Assembly: GCF_000221045.1 (NCBI RefSeq)
Contig: NC_015856.1
Location: 2,996,542 to 3,060,541 of the forward strand
DNA: 64,000 nucleotides
Reading direction: 5' to 3'
Origin: Collimonas fungivorans Ter331
GTDB taxonomy: Bacteria > Pseudomonadota > Gammaproteobacteria > Burkholderiales > Burkholderiaceae_D
Shown here: one piece after another, positions 41,548 to 50,199 of the stretch
Layout: every line of letters begins with the position of its first letter
How positions within the stretch are numbered: the first letter of the stretch is position 1
The notes under the pieces: model-generated
Told to the model about the DNA's origin: nothing
What the model saw: only the letters and a program-made list of their open reading frames with translations
Database searches by the model: none
Position numbers and translations under genes: made by a program

Positions 41548-42870
41548 CTACTTCATGCAGGCGGGCGTGATGCCTTTTTCTTTTGCATACTTCGCGGCGG
41601 AAGCCTTGAACAGCGGATGAATCAGGTTCTTGTTGCCTTCGATCCAGTCGGACACCAAAACCCACTTGCCGCCGTCCCATTGCTGGATCTTGATCTTGCC
41701 CGAACCCTCATGGTTGTCGCAGGACGTCTTGATCTCAGGCAGCAGGCCGGAAGCGCCCAGCTGCTGCAGGCGCGCGTTGGTGATGTTCAGGTTTTCCAGC
41801 CCCCAGCGCACGTCCTCGCCGCTCATCACCTTGCCCTTGCCGTACTTGGCCTGCGCGGCGCGTATCGCTTCCACCGTCGCCAGCGCGGCCGATACGCCGC
41901 GGTTGTACAGGATCGAACCGATCTTCGCCTTGTCCTGCATGTTGCCCTTGCCGGCGCCGTACACCACCTTCTCGATATCGGCGATCAGCGGCACGCTCTT
42001 GCCGGATACGTTCCATGTGGCGCTCAGGTAACCCTTGGCAGCGTCGCCGGCCGGCACCGTGTCTTCCTCGGAGCCGGCCCACCAGGAACCGATGATCTTG
42101 TCGCGGGCGAATCCGACTTTCTGCGCCGCTTTCAAGGCGGTCTGGTTCATCACGCCCCAGCCCCAGAAAATCACGTAGTCCGGATTTTCCTGGCGGATCT
42201 TCAGCCATTGCGCGCCCTGCTCGTTGCCGGGATGGGCCACCGGGATCTGCACCAGCTTGAACTTGCCCAGCGTCGCCTCGGCTTCCAGCGCCACTATCGG
42301 TTCCTTGCCGTAGGCCGAGTCGTGGTACAGGAACACGATCTTCTTGCCGGACAGCGAACCGCCGTTCTTGCTGGCCAGGTATTTCACGATCGCCGACACC
42401 TGCATCTGGTAGGTCGTCACCAGCGGAAAGGCATACGGGAACACCGAGCCGTCCACCGCATCGGTGCGGCCGTAGCCGACCATCAGCAGCGGCACCTTGT
42501 CTTCCGCCGTCTTGTCGATCAGCGCATAGGCAATGCCGGTCGCCATGGCGTTGATGGCGGTGCCCTTGGTGACCGGGTTCTTGCCTTTCAGGCGTTCGTA
42601 ACACTCGACGCCCTTGGCGTTGTTGTATTCGGTTTCGCATTCTTCCCAGGACAGTTTGACGCCGTTGATGCCGCCTTCCTTCAGGTTGACGTAGCTCAGG
42701 TAGTCGATATAACCGCCGTAATAAGACTGGCCGTTGGTGCCATACGGGCCGACCCGATAGCTGGGAATCGCGATGAACTGGTCGCTTGCCTGCGCCATCG
42801 CGGGCAAGGCCGGCGCCAGCAGGCTGGCTGCGGCCGCGACGGCGAGCATGATCCGTTTGAGGTTTTTCAT
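41548..42870 (-). CDS. Branched-chain-type ABC transporter substrate-binding protein
   Basis: A 440-residue periplasmic binding protein (Peripla_BP_6/LivK-like), somewhat longer than classical LivK. Signal peptide MKNLKRIMLAVAAAASLLAPALPAMAQ. Core features are the SYRVGPYGTNGQSYYGGYIDYL region, NGVKLSWEECE, YGKEPIVALEAEATLGKFKLV and GKSVPLIADIEKVVYG. The ligand might be an aromatic or fatty acid rather than leucine, given two acyl-CoA ligase genes in the cluster; this is inference. Confidence 0.9.
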   Translation of the reverse strand: MKNLKRIMLAVAAAASLLAPALPAMAQASDQFIAIPSYRVGPYGTNGQSYYGGYIDYLSYVNLKEGGINGVKLSWEECETEYNNAKGVECYERLKGKNPVTKGTAINAMATGIAYALIDKTAEDKVPLLMVGYGRTDAVDGSVFPYAFPLVTTYQMQVSAIVKYLASKNGGSLSGKKIVFLYHDSAYGKEPIVALEAEATLGKFKLVQIPVAHPGNEQGAQWLKIRQENPDYVIFWGWGVMNQTALKAAQKVGFARDKIIGSWWAGSEEDTVPAGDAAKGYLSATWNVSGKSVPLIADIEKVVYGAGKGNMQDKAKIGSILYNRGVSAALATVEAIRAAQAKYGKGKVMSGEDVRWGLENLNITNARLQQLGASGLLPEIKTSCDNHEGSGKIKIQQWDGGKWVLVSDWIEGNKNLIHPLFKASAAKYAKEKGITPACMK

Positions 42871-42947
42871 TATCTTGTCTCCTTTATTGTGCTAATTGCC
42901 GTGCTGATTATCGGGACTGGGGGATTGCTAAAAAACTGCCGCATCGG

Positions 42948-44024
42948 TCAATGCGGGAACGGCCACAGGCGCAGTTTTTCCTTGGTGATCTGCCACAGGC
43001 GCGCCAGCCCGTGCGGTTCTGCAATCAGGAAGAAAATGATCAGGGCGCCGAACAGCATCATCTGGATATGCGACACCGTGGCGTTGGTGAACGGCAGGTG
43101 CAGCCAGGTCGCCAGCGGCGGCAAGACGTTGTCCAGGAAAATCGGCAGCAGCAGGATGAAGGCGGAACCGAGGAAAGCGCCGAGGATGCTGCCGACGCCG
43201 CCGACGATGATCATGAACAGGATGCGGAACGACAAGTCCAGCGAAAAGCCGTCCGGCTCCACCGACCCCAGGTAGCAGAAGGCGTACAGGGCGCCGGCGA
43301 CGCCGCAGAAAAACGAGCTGACGGCAAACGCTAGCAGCTTGGTCTGCATCAGGCGGATGCCGATCACTTCCGCCGCCACGTCCATGTCGCGCACCGCCAT
43401 CCAGGCGCGGCCAGTGGAAGAACGCACCAGGTTTTTCGCCAGCAGCGCCATGGCGCAGACAACCGCCAGCACGAACAGGTACTTCCTGACCGGGCTGTTG
43501 ATGGCGATGCCGAACAGGTTGATCTTTTGCGCGCTGATCACGCCGGAAGAGCTATCGTTGGAAAACCAGGGAAACTTGGTCAGCACCCAGATCACGAAAA
43601 ACTGCGCCGCCAGCGTCGCCACCGCCAGGTAAAAACCCTTGATGCGCAATGAAGGCAGGCCGAACAGGACGCCGACCGCAGCCGCGCAGCAGCCGGCCAA
43701 GATGAAGGACAGCAGGATCGGAATGCCCTCCACCCGCAGCTGGAAATTGTAGGCGGCATAGGCGCCCACCGCCATGAACGCGGCCGAACCCAGCGACAAC
43801 TGGCCGGCGTAGCCAGTCAGTATGTTCAGTCCCAGCGCCGCCAGCGCAAACACCAGGAAGGGGATCAGGATCGCGGAAAACCAGTACTCGCTGCCGATCA
43901 GGGGGATGCCGACAAAGGCAACCGCCAGCAGGATGGCCATGCCGATGCGGTCCTGCCGGATCGGGAATATCTGGCTATCCGCGACGTACGAAGTTTTAAA
44001 CTGTCCGGCTTCACGATAAAACAT
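42948..44024 (-). CDS. livM: LivM-type ABC transporter permease
   Basis: A 358-residue inner-membrane permease with about nine hydrophobic segments. Family marks are ALGLNILTGYAGQLSLGSAAFMAVGAYA near 62-89 and the cytoplasmic EAA-like loop RAWMAVRDMDVAAEVIGIRLMQTKLLAFAVS. Between LivH and the binding-protein gene in the same minus-strand transcript. It forms the translocation pore with LivH. Confidence 0.93.
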   Translation of the reverse strand: MFYREAGQFKTSYVADSQIFPIRQDRIGMAILLAVAFVGIPLIGSEYWFSAILIPFLVFALAALGLNILTGYAGQLSLGSAAFMAVGAYAAYNFQLRVEGIPILLSFILAGCCAAAVGVLFGLPSLRIKGFYLAVATLAAQFFVIWVLTKFPWFSNDSSSGVISAQKINLFGIAINSPVRKYLFVLAVVCAMALLAKNLVRSSTGRAWMAVRDMDVAAEVIGIRLMQTKLLAFAVSSFFCGVAGALYAFCYLGSVEPDGFSLDLSFRILFMIIVGGVGSILGAFLGSAFILLLPIFLDNVLPPLATWLHLPFTNATVSHIQMMLFGALIIFFLIAEPHGLARLWQITKEKLRLWPFPH

Positions 44025-44071
44025 GGCATGTCTCCGTTCGAATTCTCAAGGTCTCGCCAGCGCCAAAAATG

Positions 44072-44986
44072 TCACACACGATCGATATGCCGCTCGCCGA
44101 ACAGCCCCTCCGGCCGCACCAGCAGGAACAGCAGCGCAAACACATACGGGAACCATCCCTCTATGCCGCCGAAATTGCCGCCGAACATGTCTTGCATGAC
44201 CGGCGGGATATAGATCTCCGCCAGCTTTTCGGACACGCCGATAATCAGGCCGCCGGCAATCGCCCCGGGGATCGAGGTAAAGCCGCCGAGAATCAATACC
44301 GGCAAAGCTTTCAAGGCCGTCATCGTCAACGCAAACTGGACGCCGTTGCGCGAGCCCCACAGCAAACCCGCAACCAGCGCCACAAAACCGGCCACGCCCC
44401 AGACGATGACCCAGATATGGCGCAAGGGAATACCCAGCGACAGCGCCGCCTGGTGGTCGTCCGCTACCGCCCGCAAGGCCCGGCCGACCTTGGTTTTCTG
44501 GAAGAACAGCGCCAGCAGCAGCACCAGACCGATCACCATGCCCGAAGCAAACAGGTCGAATTTGGAAATGCCTATGCCGAAACCGTCCATGACCGAGGCG
44601 ATAGGCTCGTCGACGATGCCGAGGTTGATTGCCCGCACTTCGCTGCCGAACAGCATCGGCCCCAGCCCTTCCAGGAAAAAAGCCAGACCGATGGTGGCCA
44701 TGAACAAGGTGATCGGCGGCTGGTTGACCAGCTTGCGCAGCACCAGGCGTTCGGTCGCCACCGCCACCACTATCATTACCGCAAAAGCGCCGATGATCGC
44801 CGCCCACATCGGCCAGCCCTTGTCCATCAGGCCGACCACCGCCAGCGCCGCAAAATAGACCATGGCGCCCTGGGCGAAATTGAAGACGCCGGATGCCTTG
44901 TAGATCAGCACGAAACCCAGCGCCACCAGCGAATACATCAGGCCCGAGAGCAAGCCGCTCAGCGTCACTTCAAGGAAAAATTGCAT
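44072..44986 (-). CDS. livH: LivH-type ABC transporter permease
   Basis: A 304-residue permease with about eight hydrophobic segments. It carries ALGFVLIYKASGVFNFAQGAMVYF near 22-45 and the loop TKVGRALRAVADDHQAALSLGI that contacts the ATPases. It pairs with LivM. The downstream C-terminus reads FLLVRPEGLFGERHIDRV. 12 bases separate its start from the LivG stop. Confidence 0.93.
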   Translation of the reverse strand: MQFFLEVTLSGLLSGLMYSLVALGFVLIYKASGVFNFAQGAMVYFAALAVVGLMDKGWPMWAAIIGAFAVMIVVAVATERLVLRKLVNQPPITLFMATIGLAFFLEGLGPMLFGSEVRAINLGIVDEPIASVMDGFGIGISKFDLFASGMVIGLVLLLALFFQKTKVGRALRAVADDHQAALSLGIPLRHIWVIVWGVAGFVALVAGLLWGSRNGVQFALTMTALKALPVLILGGFTSIPGAIAGGLIIGVSEKLAEIYIPPVMQDMFGGNFGGIEGWFPYVFALLFLLVRPEGLFGERHIDRV

Positions 44987-44998
44987 TGTCGTCTCCGT

Positions 44999-45880
44999 TC
45001 AGTGCGAGCTGCCGAGGTAGGCCTTGATGACTTCGGGATTGTTCATGACTTCGTCCGGCGTGCCGTCGCCGATCTTCTTGCCGTAGTCGAGCACCACCAC
45101 CCGGTCCGAGATATCCATCACCACTCCCATGTCATGCTCGATCAGCACGATGGTGCTGCCGAACTGGTCGTTGACATCCAGGATGAAGCGGCACATGTCC
45201 TGCTTCTCCTCGACGTTCATGCCGGCCATCGGTTCGTCCAGCAGCAGCATGCTTGGCTCCGCGGCCAGGGCACGCGCCAGCTCCACGCGCTTTTGCAAGC
45301 CGTAAGGCAGGCGCCCGACCGGCGTCTTGCGGATGTGCTGGATTTCCAGGAAATCGATCACCTCCTCCACCTTGCGCCTGTGCTGCATTTCCTCGTTGCG
45401 CGCCCGCCCCCACCAGATGGCGTTGGCCAGCAGGCCGGAATGCATCTTGGTATTGCGGCCGGTCATGATGTTGTCCAGCACGGTCATGCCCTTGAACAAG
45501 GCGATATTCTGGAAGGTGCGTGCAATCCCCTGCCGCGCCACTTTGCTGGGATGCATGCTGTGGCGCGGCACGCCATGGAATACGATGCTGCCTTTTTGCG
45601 GGTGGTAGACGCCGTTGATGACATTGATCATCGAACTCTTGCCGGCGCCGTTGGGGCCGATGATGGCGCGGATCTCATGTTCTTTCACATTGAACGAGAT
45701 ATCGGTAAGCGCCTTGACGCCGCCGAACGACAGTGAAATATTCTGCAGGTCGAGCACCACTTCGCCGATATTGCGCTCGCGGCCCATCACCTGCTGTTCC
45801 GGTTTGTGCAAGGCAGCCAGCGGCGCCGGTTCTGCCGGCAGGACTTCTGCGGCGGCATGTCTTTTCATGATCGCACTCAT
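44999..45880 (-). CDS. livG: LivG-type ABC transporter ATP-binding protein
   Basis: An ABC ATPase of about 293 residues with a longer N-terminal leader than usual. Walker A GPNGAGKSSM, Q-loop RTFQNIALF, a family-specific insert with LLANAIWWGRARNEEM, signature LPYGLQKRVELARALA and Walker B MLLLDEPMAGMN are visible, with His in VLIEHDMGVV. The start is uncertain: a TTG at 45889 overlaps the fadD-like stop, and ATGs occur at 45880 and 45868. I list 45880; none has a strong ribosome binding site. The pattern makes it part of the same importer. Confidence 0.9.
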   Translation of the reverse strand: MSAIMKRHAAAEVLPAEPAPLAALHKPEQQVMGRERNIGEVVLDLQNISLSFGGVKALTDISFNVKEHEIRAIIGPNGAGKSSMINVINGVYHPQKGSIVFHGVPRHSMHPSKVARQGIARTFQNIALFKGMTVLDNIMTGRNTKMHSGLLANAIWWGRARNEEMQHRRKVEEVIDFLEIQHIRKTPVGRLPYGLQKRVELARALAAEPSMLLLDEPMAGMNVEEKQDMCRFILDVNDQFGSTIVLIEHDMGVVMDISDRVVVLDYGKKIGDGTPDEVMNNPEVIKAYLGSSH

Positions 45881-45885
45881 CTCAG

Positions 45886-47847
45886 TCAAGCCGCTTTATC
45901 GAAAGAGTTAAAAGTCCTGGCGTCGGCGATCTGCAGGTCGGCAGCGATCATGCCCTGCCGGCCGTCTTCGAACTTGACCTGGGTTTCTATGTACTGCGAT
46001 CGCTTGCCGTCATACAGGGCGTCGATCAGCACAGCATACTTGCCTGCGATGAAATCGCGCCGCACCTTGCGGGTGCGCGTCAGCTCGTCGTCATCGGCAT
46101 CCAGTTCCTTGTGCAAGATCAGGAAACGGTGGATCTGCGACGCCGCCAGCAAAGGATCTTGCGCCAGGTCGGCATTGACCTTTTCCACGCAGCCGGCGAT
46201 CAGCGCGTACACCGACTGCTGCGCGGCGAGGTCGGCGTAACTGCTGTAGGCCAGGTTGCGGCGTTCGGCCCAGTTGCCGACCGCATCCATGTCGATGTTG
46301 ATGAAGGCGGTGCATTGCTGGCGCTGGTTGCCGAACACCACCGCTTCTTTGATGAAGGGAAAAAATTTCAGCTTGTTTTCTATGTACTTCGGCGCAAACA
46401 GGGTGCCGCCCGCCATCTTGCCCACATCCTTGGCGCGATCGATGATTTTCAGGTGGCCGTCGCCGTCGAAAAAGCCGGCGTCGCCGGTGTGGAAATAACC
46501 GTCGGCATCGATCGCCTCGGCGGTCGCCTCAGGCCGCTTGAAATAGGATTTCATCAAGCCGGGCGAGCGCACCAGCACCTCGCCCTTGCTGTCGATATGC
46601 ACTTCCACCCCTTTCATCGGCCGTCCTACCGTGTCCAGCTTGACGTCGCCGGAAGGCTGCATGCAGACGGTGACGCAGGTTTCGGTCATGCCGTACAGCT
46701 GCTTCAGGTTGATGCCCAGCGAACGGTAGAAGTCGAACAGGTCGGGGCCGATCGCTTCGCCACCGGTATAGGCGACGCGAATCCGCGACATGCCCAGCAC
46801 ATTCTTCAGCGGACCGTAGATCAGCAGGTTGCCGAGACCGTACAGCAGGCGGTCGGCCAGCGACACGTCCAGCTTCTTGTCGAGTATGCGTATGCCGACG
46901 CGGCGGGCGATGCCCATGAACGCGTGGAACAGCTTGCGCTTGATCCAGCCGGCGTCTTCGATCCTGATCATCACCTGGGTCAGGATGTTTTCATAGATGC
47001 GCGGCGGCGCAAAATAATAGGTCGGCCCGATTTCGCGCAGGTCGCTCATCACGGTATTCGGCGATTCCGGGCAGTTCAGGCAGAAGCCGGCGACATGCGC
47101 TTGCGCAAACGAATACAGGAAATCGCCGACCCAGGCCAGCGGCAGGTAGCACAGCAGGTCGTCGTCCTGGTCCAGCTGGTCGAACTCGACCAGCGTGCGC
47201 GCGGTGGTGATCATCGCCGCATGCGAATGGCAGACGCCTTTCGGTTTACCGGTGGTGCCGGAGGTATACAGGATGATGGCGATGTCGTCGGCTCGCCCGG
47301 CATCGACTTCGTTCATGAAAAAGCCGGGATGCGCCAGGTCGTAGGCGCGCCCTATCTCCACTACCTTGGCAAAGGAAGATAATTCGGGCTGATGGTAATT
47401 GCGCAAGCCGCGTTCGTCATCGACGATGATGCGGCTGATGCGCAACTGCGCCTGCTTTATCTCAAATATCTTGTCGACCTGCTCCTGGTCTTCCACCACC
47501 ACAAAATCGATTTCGGCGTCGGCCAGCACGTAAGCCATGTCAACTGCGGGGGCATCCTGGTACAGCGGCACCGGCATCCCGCCCAGGCACTGCGCGGCCG
47601 ACATTGCCCAATACAGCCGCGGGCAGTTATTGCCGACAATCGCCAGGCTCATGCCGCGCCGGAAACCGAGCGCCGCCAAGCCGCAGGCAAAAGCCCGCAC
47701 TTCGCCGGCCACCTGGGCCCAGCTGGTGGCTTGCCAGATGCCAAGGTCTTTTTCCCGGAACGCCGGCTGCTGCGGGCGTTCCTGTGCATGTTTCAGGAGC
47801 AGGTCTGGAAATGTCTGCACTCCTGGACGTCGTGTTGTCTCCACCAT
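45886..47847 (-). CDS. AMP-dependent acyl-CoA synthetase (long-chain FadD15-like)
   Basis: A 653-residue ANL-superfamily acyl-CoA ligase. The phosphate-binding loop is YTSGTTGKPKG near 195, the adenine region YGMTETCVTV, and the GDAGFFDGDGHLKIIDRAKDV loop (A8 hinge) near 460. The long C-terminal part (KYIENKLKFFPFIKEAVVFG, DELTRTRKVRRDF) matches eukaryote-like long-chain ligases used in Burkholderiales liv clusters. It is the first gene of the minus-strand cluster and faces a Crp/Fnr gene. It activates an imported carboxylic acid; chain type is unknown. Confidence 0.92.
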   Translation of the reverse strand: MVETTRRPGVQTFPDLLLKHAQERPQQPAFREKDLGIWQATSWAQVAGEVRAFACGLAALGFRRGMSLAIVGNNCPRLYWAMSAAQCLGGMPVPLYQDAPAVDMAYVLADAEIDFVVVEDQEQVDKIFEIKQAQLRISRIIVDDERGLRNYHQPELSSFAKVVEIGRAYDLAHPGFFMNEVDAGRADDIAIILYTSGTTGKPKGVCHSHAAMITTARTLVEFDQLDQDDDLLCYLPLAWVGDFLYSFAQAHVAGFCLNCPESPNTVMSDLREIGPTYYFAPPRIYENILTQVMIRIEDAGWIKRKLFHAFMGIARRVGIRILDKKLDVSLADRLLYGLGNLLIYGPLKNVLGMSRIRVAYTGGEAIGPDLFDFYRSLGINLKQLYGMTETCVTVCMQPSGDVKLDTVGRPMKGVEVHIDSKGEVLVRSPGLMKSYFKRPEATAEAIDADGYFHTGDAGFFDGDGHLKIIDRAKDVGKMAGGTLFAPKYIENKLKFFPFIKEAVVFGNQRQQCTAFINIDMDAVGNWAERRNLAYSSYADLAAQQSVYALIAGCVEKVNADLAQDPLLAASQIHRFLILHKELDADDDELTRTRKVRRDFIAGKYAVLIDALYDGKRSQYIETQVKFEDGRQGMIAADLQIADARTFNSFDKAA

Positions 47848-48054
47848 CGTCCCACCTTTTTTATTTGGTCCCGCGGCATCGAAATCGAAGCCATGGAGCT
47901 GTCAGTGTCAAGTCAGTCTGGGCCGGCATGCTTACGTCGCACTTACTCTAGCCGGTTATGCGCTGCTTTTGTGCGATGATAGTAGTGTGAGTCGGGAGAT
48001 GGGGTTGTCATCTCGCAGACAATTGCCAAATTTTCGATATTGCAACGCATCATA

Positions 48055-48738
48055 ATGATCAAAGAGACCTCCATCCAAGACATGCTGGCCAAGACCATGT
48101 GGGCGCGTTCGCTTACCGATGCGCAACTGGCGCGGGTGGAAGCCGAGATGTTCAGCCGCAAGATTGCCGGCGGCGCCTTTGTCTGCCACAAAGGCGATCC
48201 GGTCACCCACTGGATAGGCGTCCACGAGGGATTGCTGAAGATGAGCAGCGTTTCCCCCGAAGGTAAAACGGTGTCCTTTGCCGGCATGGCGAATGGCGGC
48301 TGGCTGGGCGAAGGCTCTTTGCTCAAGAGCGAGCCGCGCAAATACGATGTGGTGGCGCTGCGCGACAGCGAACTGCTGTACATGCCGAAAGCCACTTACC
48401 TATGGCTGCTCGACAACAGCATCCAGTTCAACCGCTTCCTGGTCACCCAGCTCAACGAACGGCTGGCGCTGTTCATCTCGCTGGTGGAATACGACCGCAT
48501 GCTGGAGCCGGACGCGCGCGTGGCGCGTTGCCTGGCGGCGCTGTTCAATCCCTACCTGAACCCCGGCATCGGCCGCGAGCTGCAGATTTCCCAGGAAGAG
48601 GTCGGCAATCTTTCCGGCGCCTCGCGCCAGCGCGCCAACCAGGCGCTGCAGGTGCTGGAAAAGGCCGGACTGCTGAAAGTCGATTACGGCAGCATCACCA
48701 TCCTCGACCTGGACGGCCTGCGCCAGTTCCACTCCTGA
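48055..48738 (+). CDS. Crp/Fnr-family transcriptional regulator
   Basis: A 227-residue regulator with an N-terminal cNMP-binding-like beta barrel (KGDPVTHWIGVHEGLLKMSSVSPEGKTVSFAGMANGGWLGEGSLL) and a C-terminal winged helix (ELQISQEEVGNLSGASRQRANQALQVLEKAGLLKV). No Fnr-type N-terminal cysteines are seen. ATG at 48055 (MIKETSIQDML) is preferred to the TTG at 48040. Its position opposite the acyl-CoA ligase/liv cluster suggests it controls that cluster. Confidence 0.88.
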   Translation: MIKETSIQDMLAKTMWARSLTDAQLARVEAEMFSRKIAGGAFVCHKGDPVTHWIGVHEGLLKMSSVSPEGKTVSFAGMANGGWLGEGSLLKSEPRKYDVVALRDSELLYMPKATYLWLLDNSIQFNRFLVTQLNERLALFISLVEYDRMLEPDARVARCLAALFNPYLNPGIGRELQISQEEVGNLSGASRQRANQALQVLEKAGLLKVDYGSITILDLDGLRQFHS

Positions 48739-48743
48739 TCCTG

Positions 48744-49238
48744 ATGACCCGCAAGCGCAGCTTTCCGCCGGTGGTCGACGAGCAGGTCCGCCTGTTGATA
48801 CTGGGCAGCCTGCCGGGCAACGTATCGCTGGCGCACAGCCAGTATTACGCCCATCCGCAAAACCGCTTCTGGAAACTGCTGGCGGAAGTGGCCGGCGTCG
48901 ACCTGCCGGCGCTGCCCTATGCCGACCGCTTGCAAGCCCTGCTGGCCAGGCACATAGGCTTGTGGGATGTGGTCGCCGAAGCGCAGCGCGACGGCAGCCT
49001 GGACAGCAATATCCGCGACCATGTGCATAACGACTTGCCCAGCCTCGCCGCCAGCCTGCCGCAGCTGGCCGCCATCGCCTTCAACGGCGGCACCGCCGCC
49101 AGGCTCGGCCTGAAGGCGCTGGGACCGCAGGCCGCGGATTACCGCATCATCCTGCTCCCCTCCAGCAGCCCGGCCTATACCCGGCCGTATGCGGAAAAGC
49201 TGGAAGCCTGGCTAGCGCTGCGGGACTACCTGGCCTGA
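48744..49238 (+). CDS. DNA-deoxyinosine glycosylase (UDG superfamily, hypoxanthine-DNA glycosylase)
   Basis: A 164-residue protein whose start ATG at 48744 lies 5 bases after the Crp/Fnr stop. Pattern: RLLILGSLPGNVSLAHSQYYAHPQNRFWKLLAE (residues about 16-48), GLWDVVAEAQRDGSLDSNI and IILLPSSSPAY, as in the hypoxanthine-DNA glycosylase branch of uracil-DNA glycosylases. It removes deaminated adenine from DNA; the catalytic Asn/Asp equivalents are in the GSLPG-H-Y-N motif. The longer frame to 48402 overlaps the regulator and is rejected. Confidence 0.85.
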   Translation: MTRKRSFPPVVDEQVRLLILGSLPGNVSLAHSQYYAHPQNRFWKLLAEVAGVDLPALPYADRLQALLARHIGLWDVVAEAQRDGSLDSNIRDHVHNDLPSLAASLPQLAAIAFNGGTAARLGLKALGPQAADYRIILLPSSSPAYTRPYAEKLEAWLALRDYLA

Positions 49239-49344
49239 ATGGTGACAAATTGACTGCGTCTAGTCAGACAATATTTAGCGCAGGTTGCTGCCGGGGCACG
49301 GTATCATTGCCCTACATTTTTACCTGACGCTATTTATTCCGCTA

Positions 49345-50181
49345 ATGCTGATCAAACGCAAATCCATAGAAGCCGACGCCAATCGCATGGACGGCCCGCG
49401 CAAACGCTCCGAAGTTGCAAAAAAAGACACACCAAAACCGCCGCGCAAACCCAAGTTTGCCCCAGTGACGCTGTCCGAACAGGACGGCGTGCGTTTCCTG
49501 CATTTCGGCACCGAGTGGGTGCAAGGCGCCATGCGGCTGCGCAAGCCGGACTGGCCGGAACTCGAATACGCACAGCAGATGATGGCCTGGATGCTGTTCA
49601 ACCCGGAGCCGCAGCACATCGTGCAACTGGGCCTGGGCACTGCGGCGCTGACCAAGTTCAGCTACCGCCAGTTTCCCGCCGCGCGCGTCACCGCGGTCGA
49701 ACTGAACCCCTCGGTGCTGGCGATTTGCTGCTCCATGTTCAAGCTGCCGCCCGACGACGAGCGGCTGTCGGTGCTCGAGATGGACGCCATGGATTTTGTC
49801 ATGGACCCGCTCAACCACGGCAGCATCGACGCCCTCCAGGTCGACCTGTACGACGCCACCGCGCGTGGCCCGGTGCTCGACACGCCAGAGTTTTACAGCG
49901 CTTGCGCCGCCTGCCTGAAGGACGACGGCATCATGACCGTCAACCTGTTCGGCGACCACCCCAGCTACGCCAAAAACCTGAAAGCCATGATGTTTGCCTT
50001 CGACGACGTCTGGTGCCTGCCGGAAGTCCACGAAGGCAATGTGATCGCCATCGCTTTCAAGAAGGCGCCGCCGGCCGATTTCAGCGCCCTCTATGAACGC
50101 GCCGCCGAAATCACCGCCGCCACCAAGCTGCCGGCCAAGTCCTGGGTCAATGGCCTGAAGACCTGGCATTCGCCGCAGTAA
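49345..50181 (+). CDS. Spermidine-synthase-like methyltransferase-fold protein
   Basis: A 278-residue Rossmann-like protein. Its core holds IVQLGLGTAALTKFSYRQFP (SAM/dcSAM-binding Gly loop), VTAVELNPSVLAICCSMFKLP, a DAMDFV segment, DALQVDLYDATARGP and GIMTVNLFGDHPSYAKNLKAMM. The proposed ATG at 49345 (MLIKRKSIEADANRMDGPR) is followed by a Lys/Arg-rich tail; the longer frame from 49285 has no better ribosome binding site. It resembles spermidine synthases lacking the N-terminal beta domain. Orphan location beside a PilB-like gene; whether it makes polyamine is uncertain. Confidence 0.8.
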   Translation: MLIKRKSIEADANRMDGPRKRSEVAKKDTPKPPRKPKFAPVTLSEQDGVRFLHFGTEWVQGAMRLRKPDWPELEYAQQMMAWMLFNPEPQHIVQLGLGTAALTKFSYRQFPAARVTAVELNPSVLAICCSMFKLPPDDERLSVLEMDAMDFVMDPLNHGSIDALQVDLYDATARGPVLDTPEFYSACAACLKDDGIMTVNLFGDHPSYAKNLKAMMFAFDDVWCLPEVHEGNVIAIAFKKAPPADFSALYERAAEITAATKLPAKSWVNGLKTWHSPQ

Positions 50182-50199
50182 GAGACTAGGCTTGAAGCC

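Noticed and set aside
41476-43275. 599-aa plus-strand frame across the liv genes
   Set aside because: Antisense to livF, binding protein and livM; no motif or start signal.
44069-45736. 555-aa plus-strand frame opposite livH and livG
   Set aside because: Shadow with His/Gln/Asp-rich sequence; the opposite strand has full ABC motifs.
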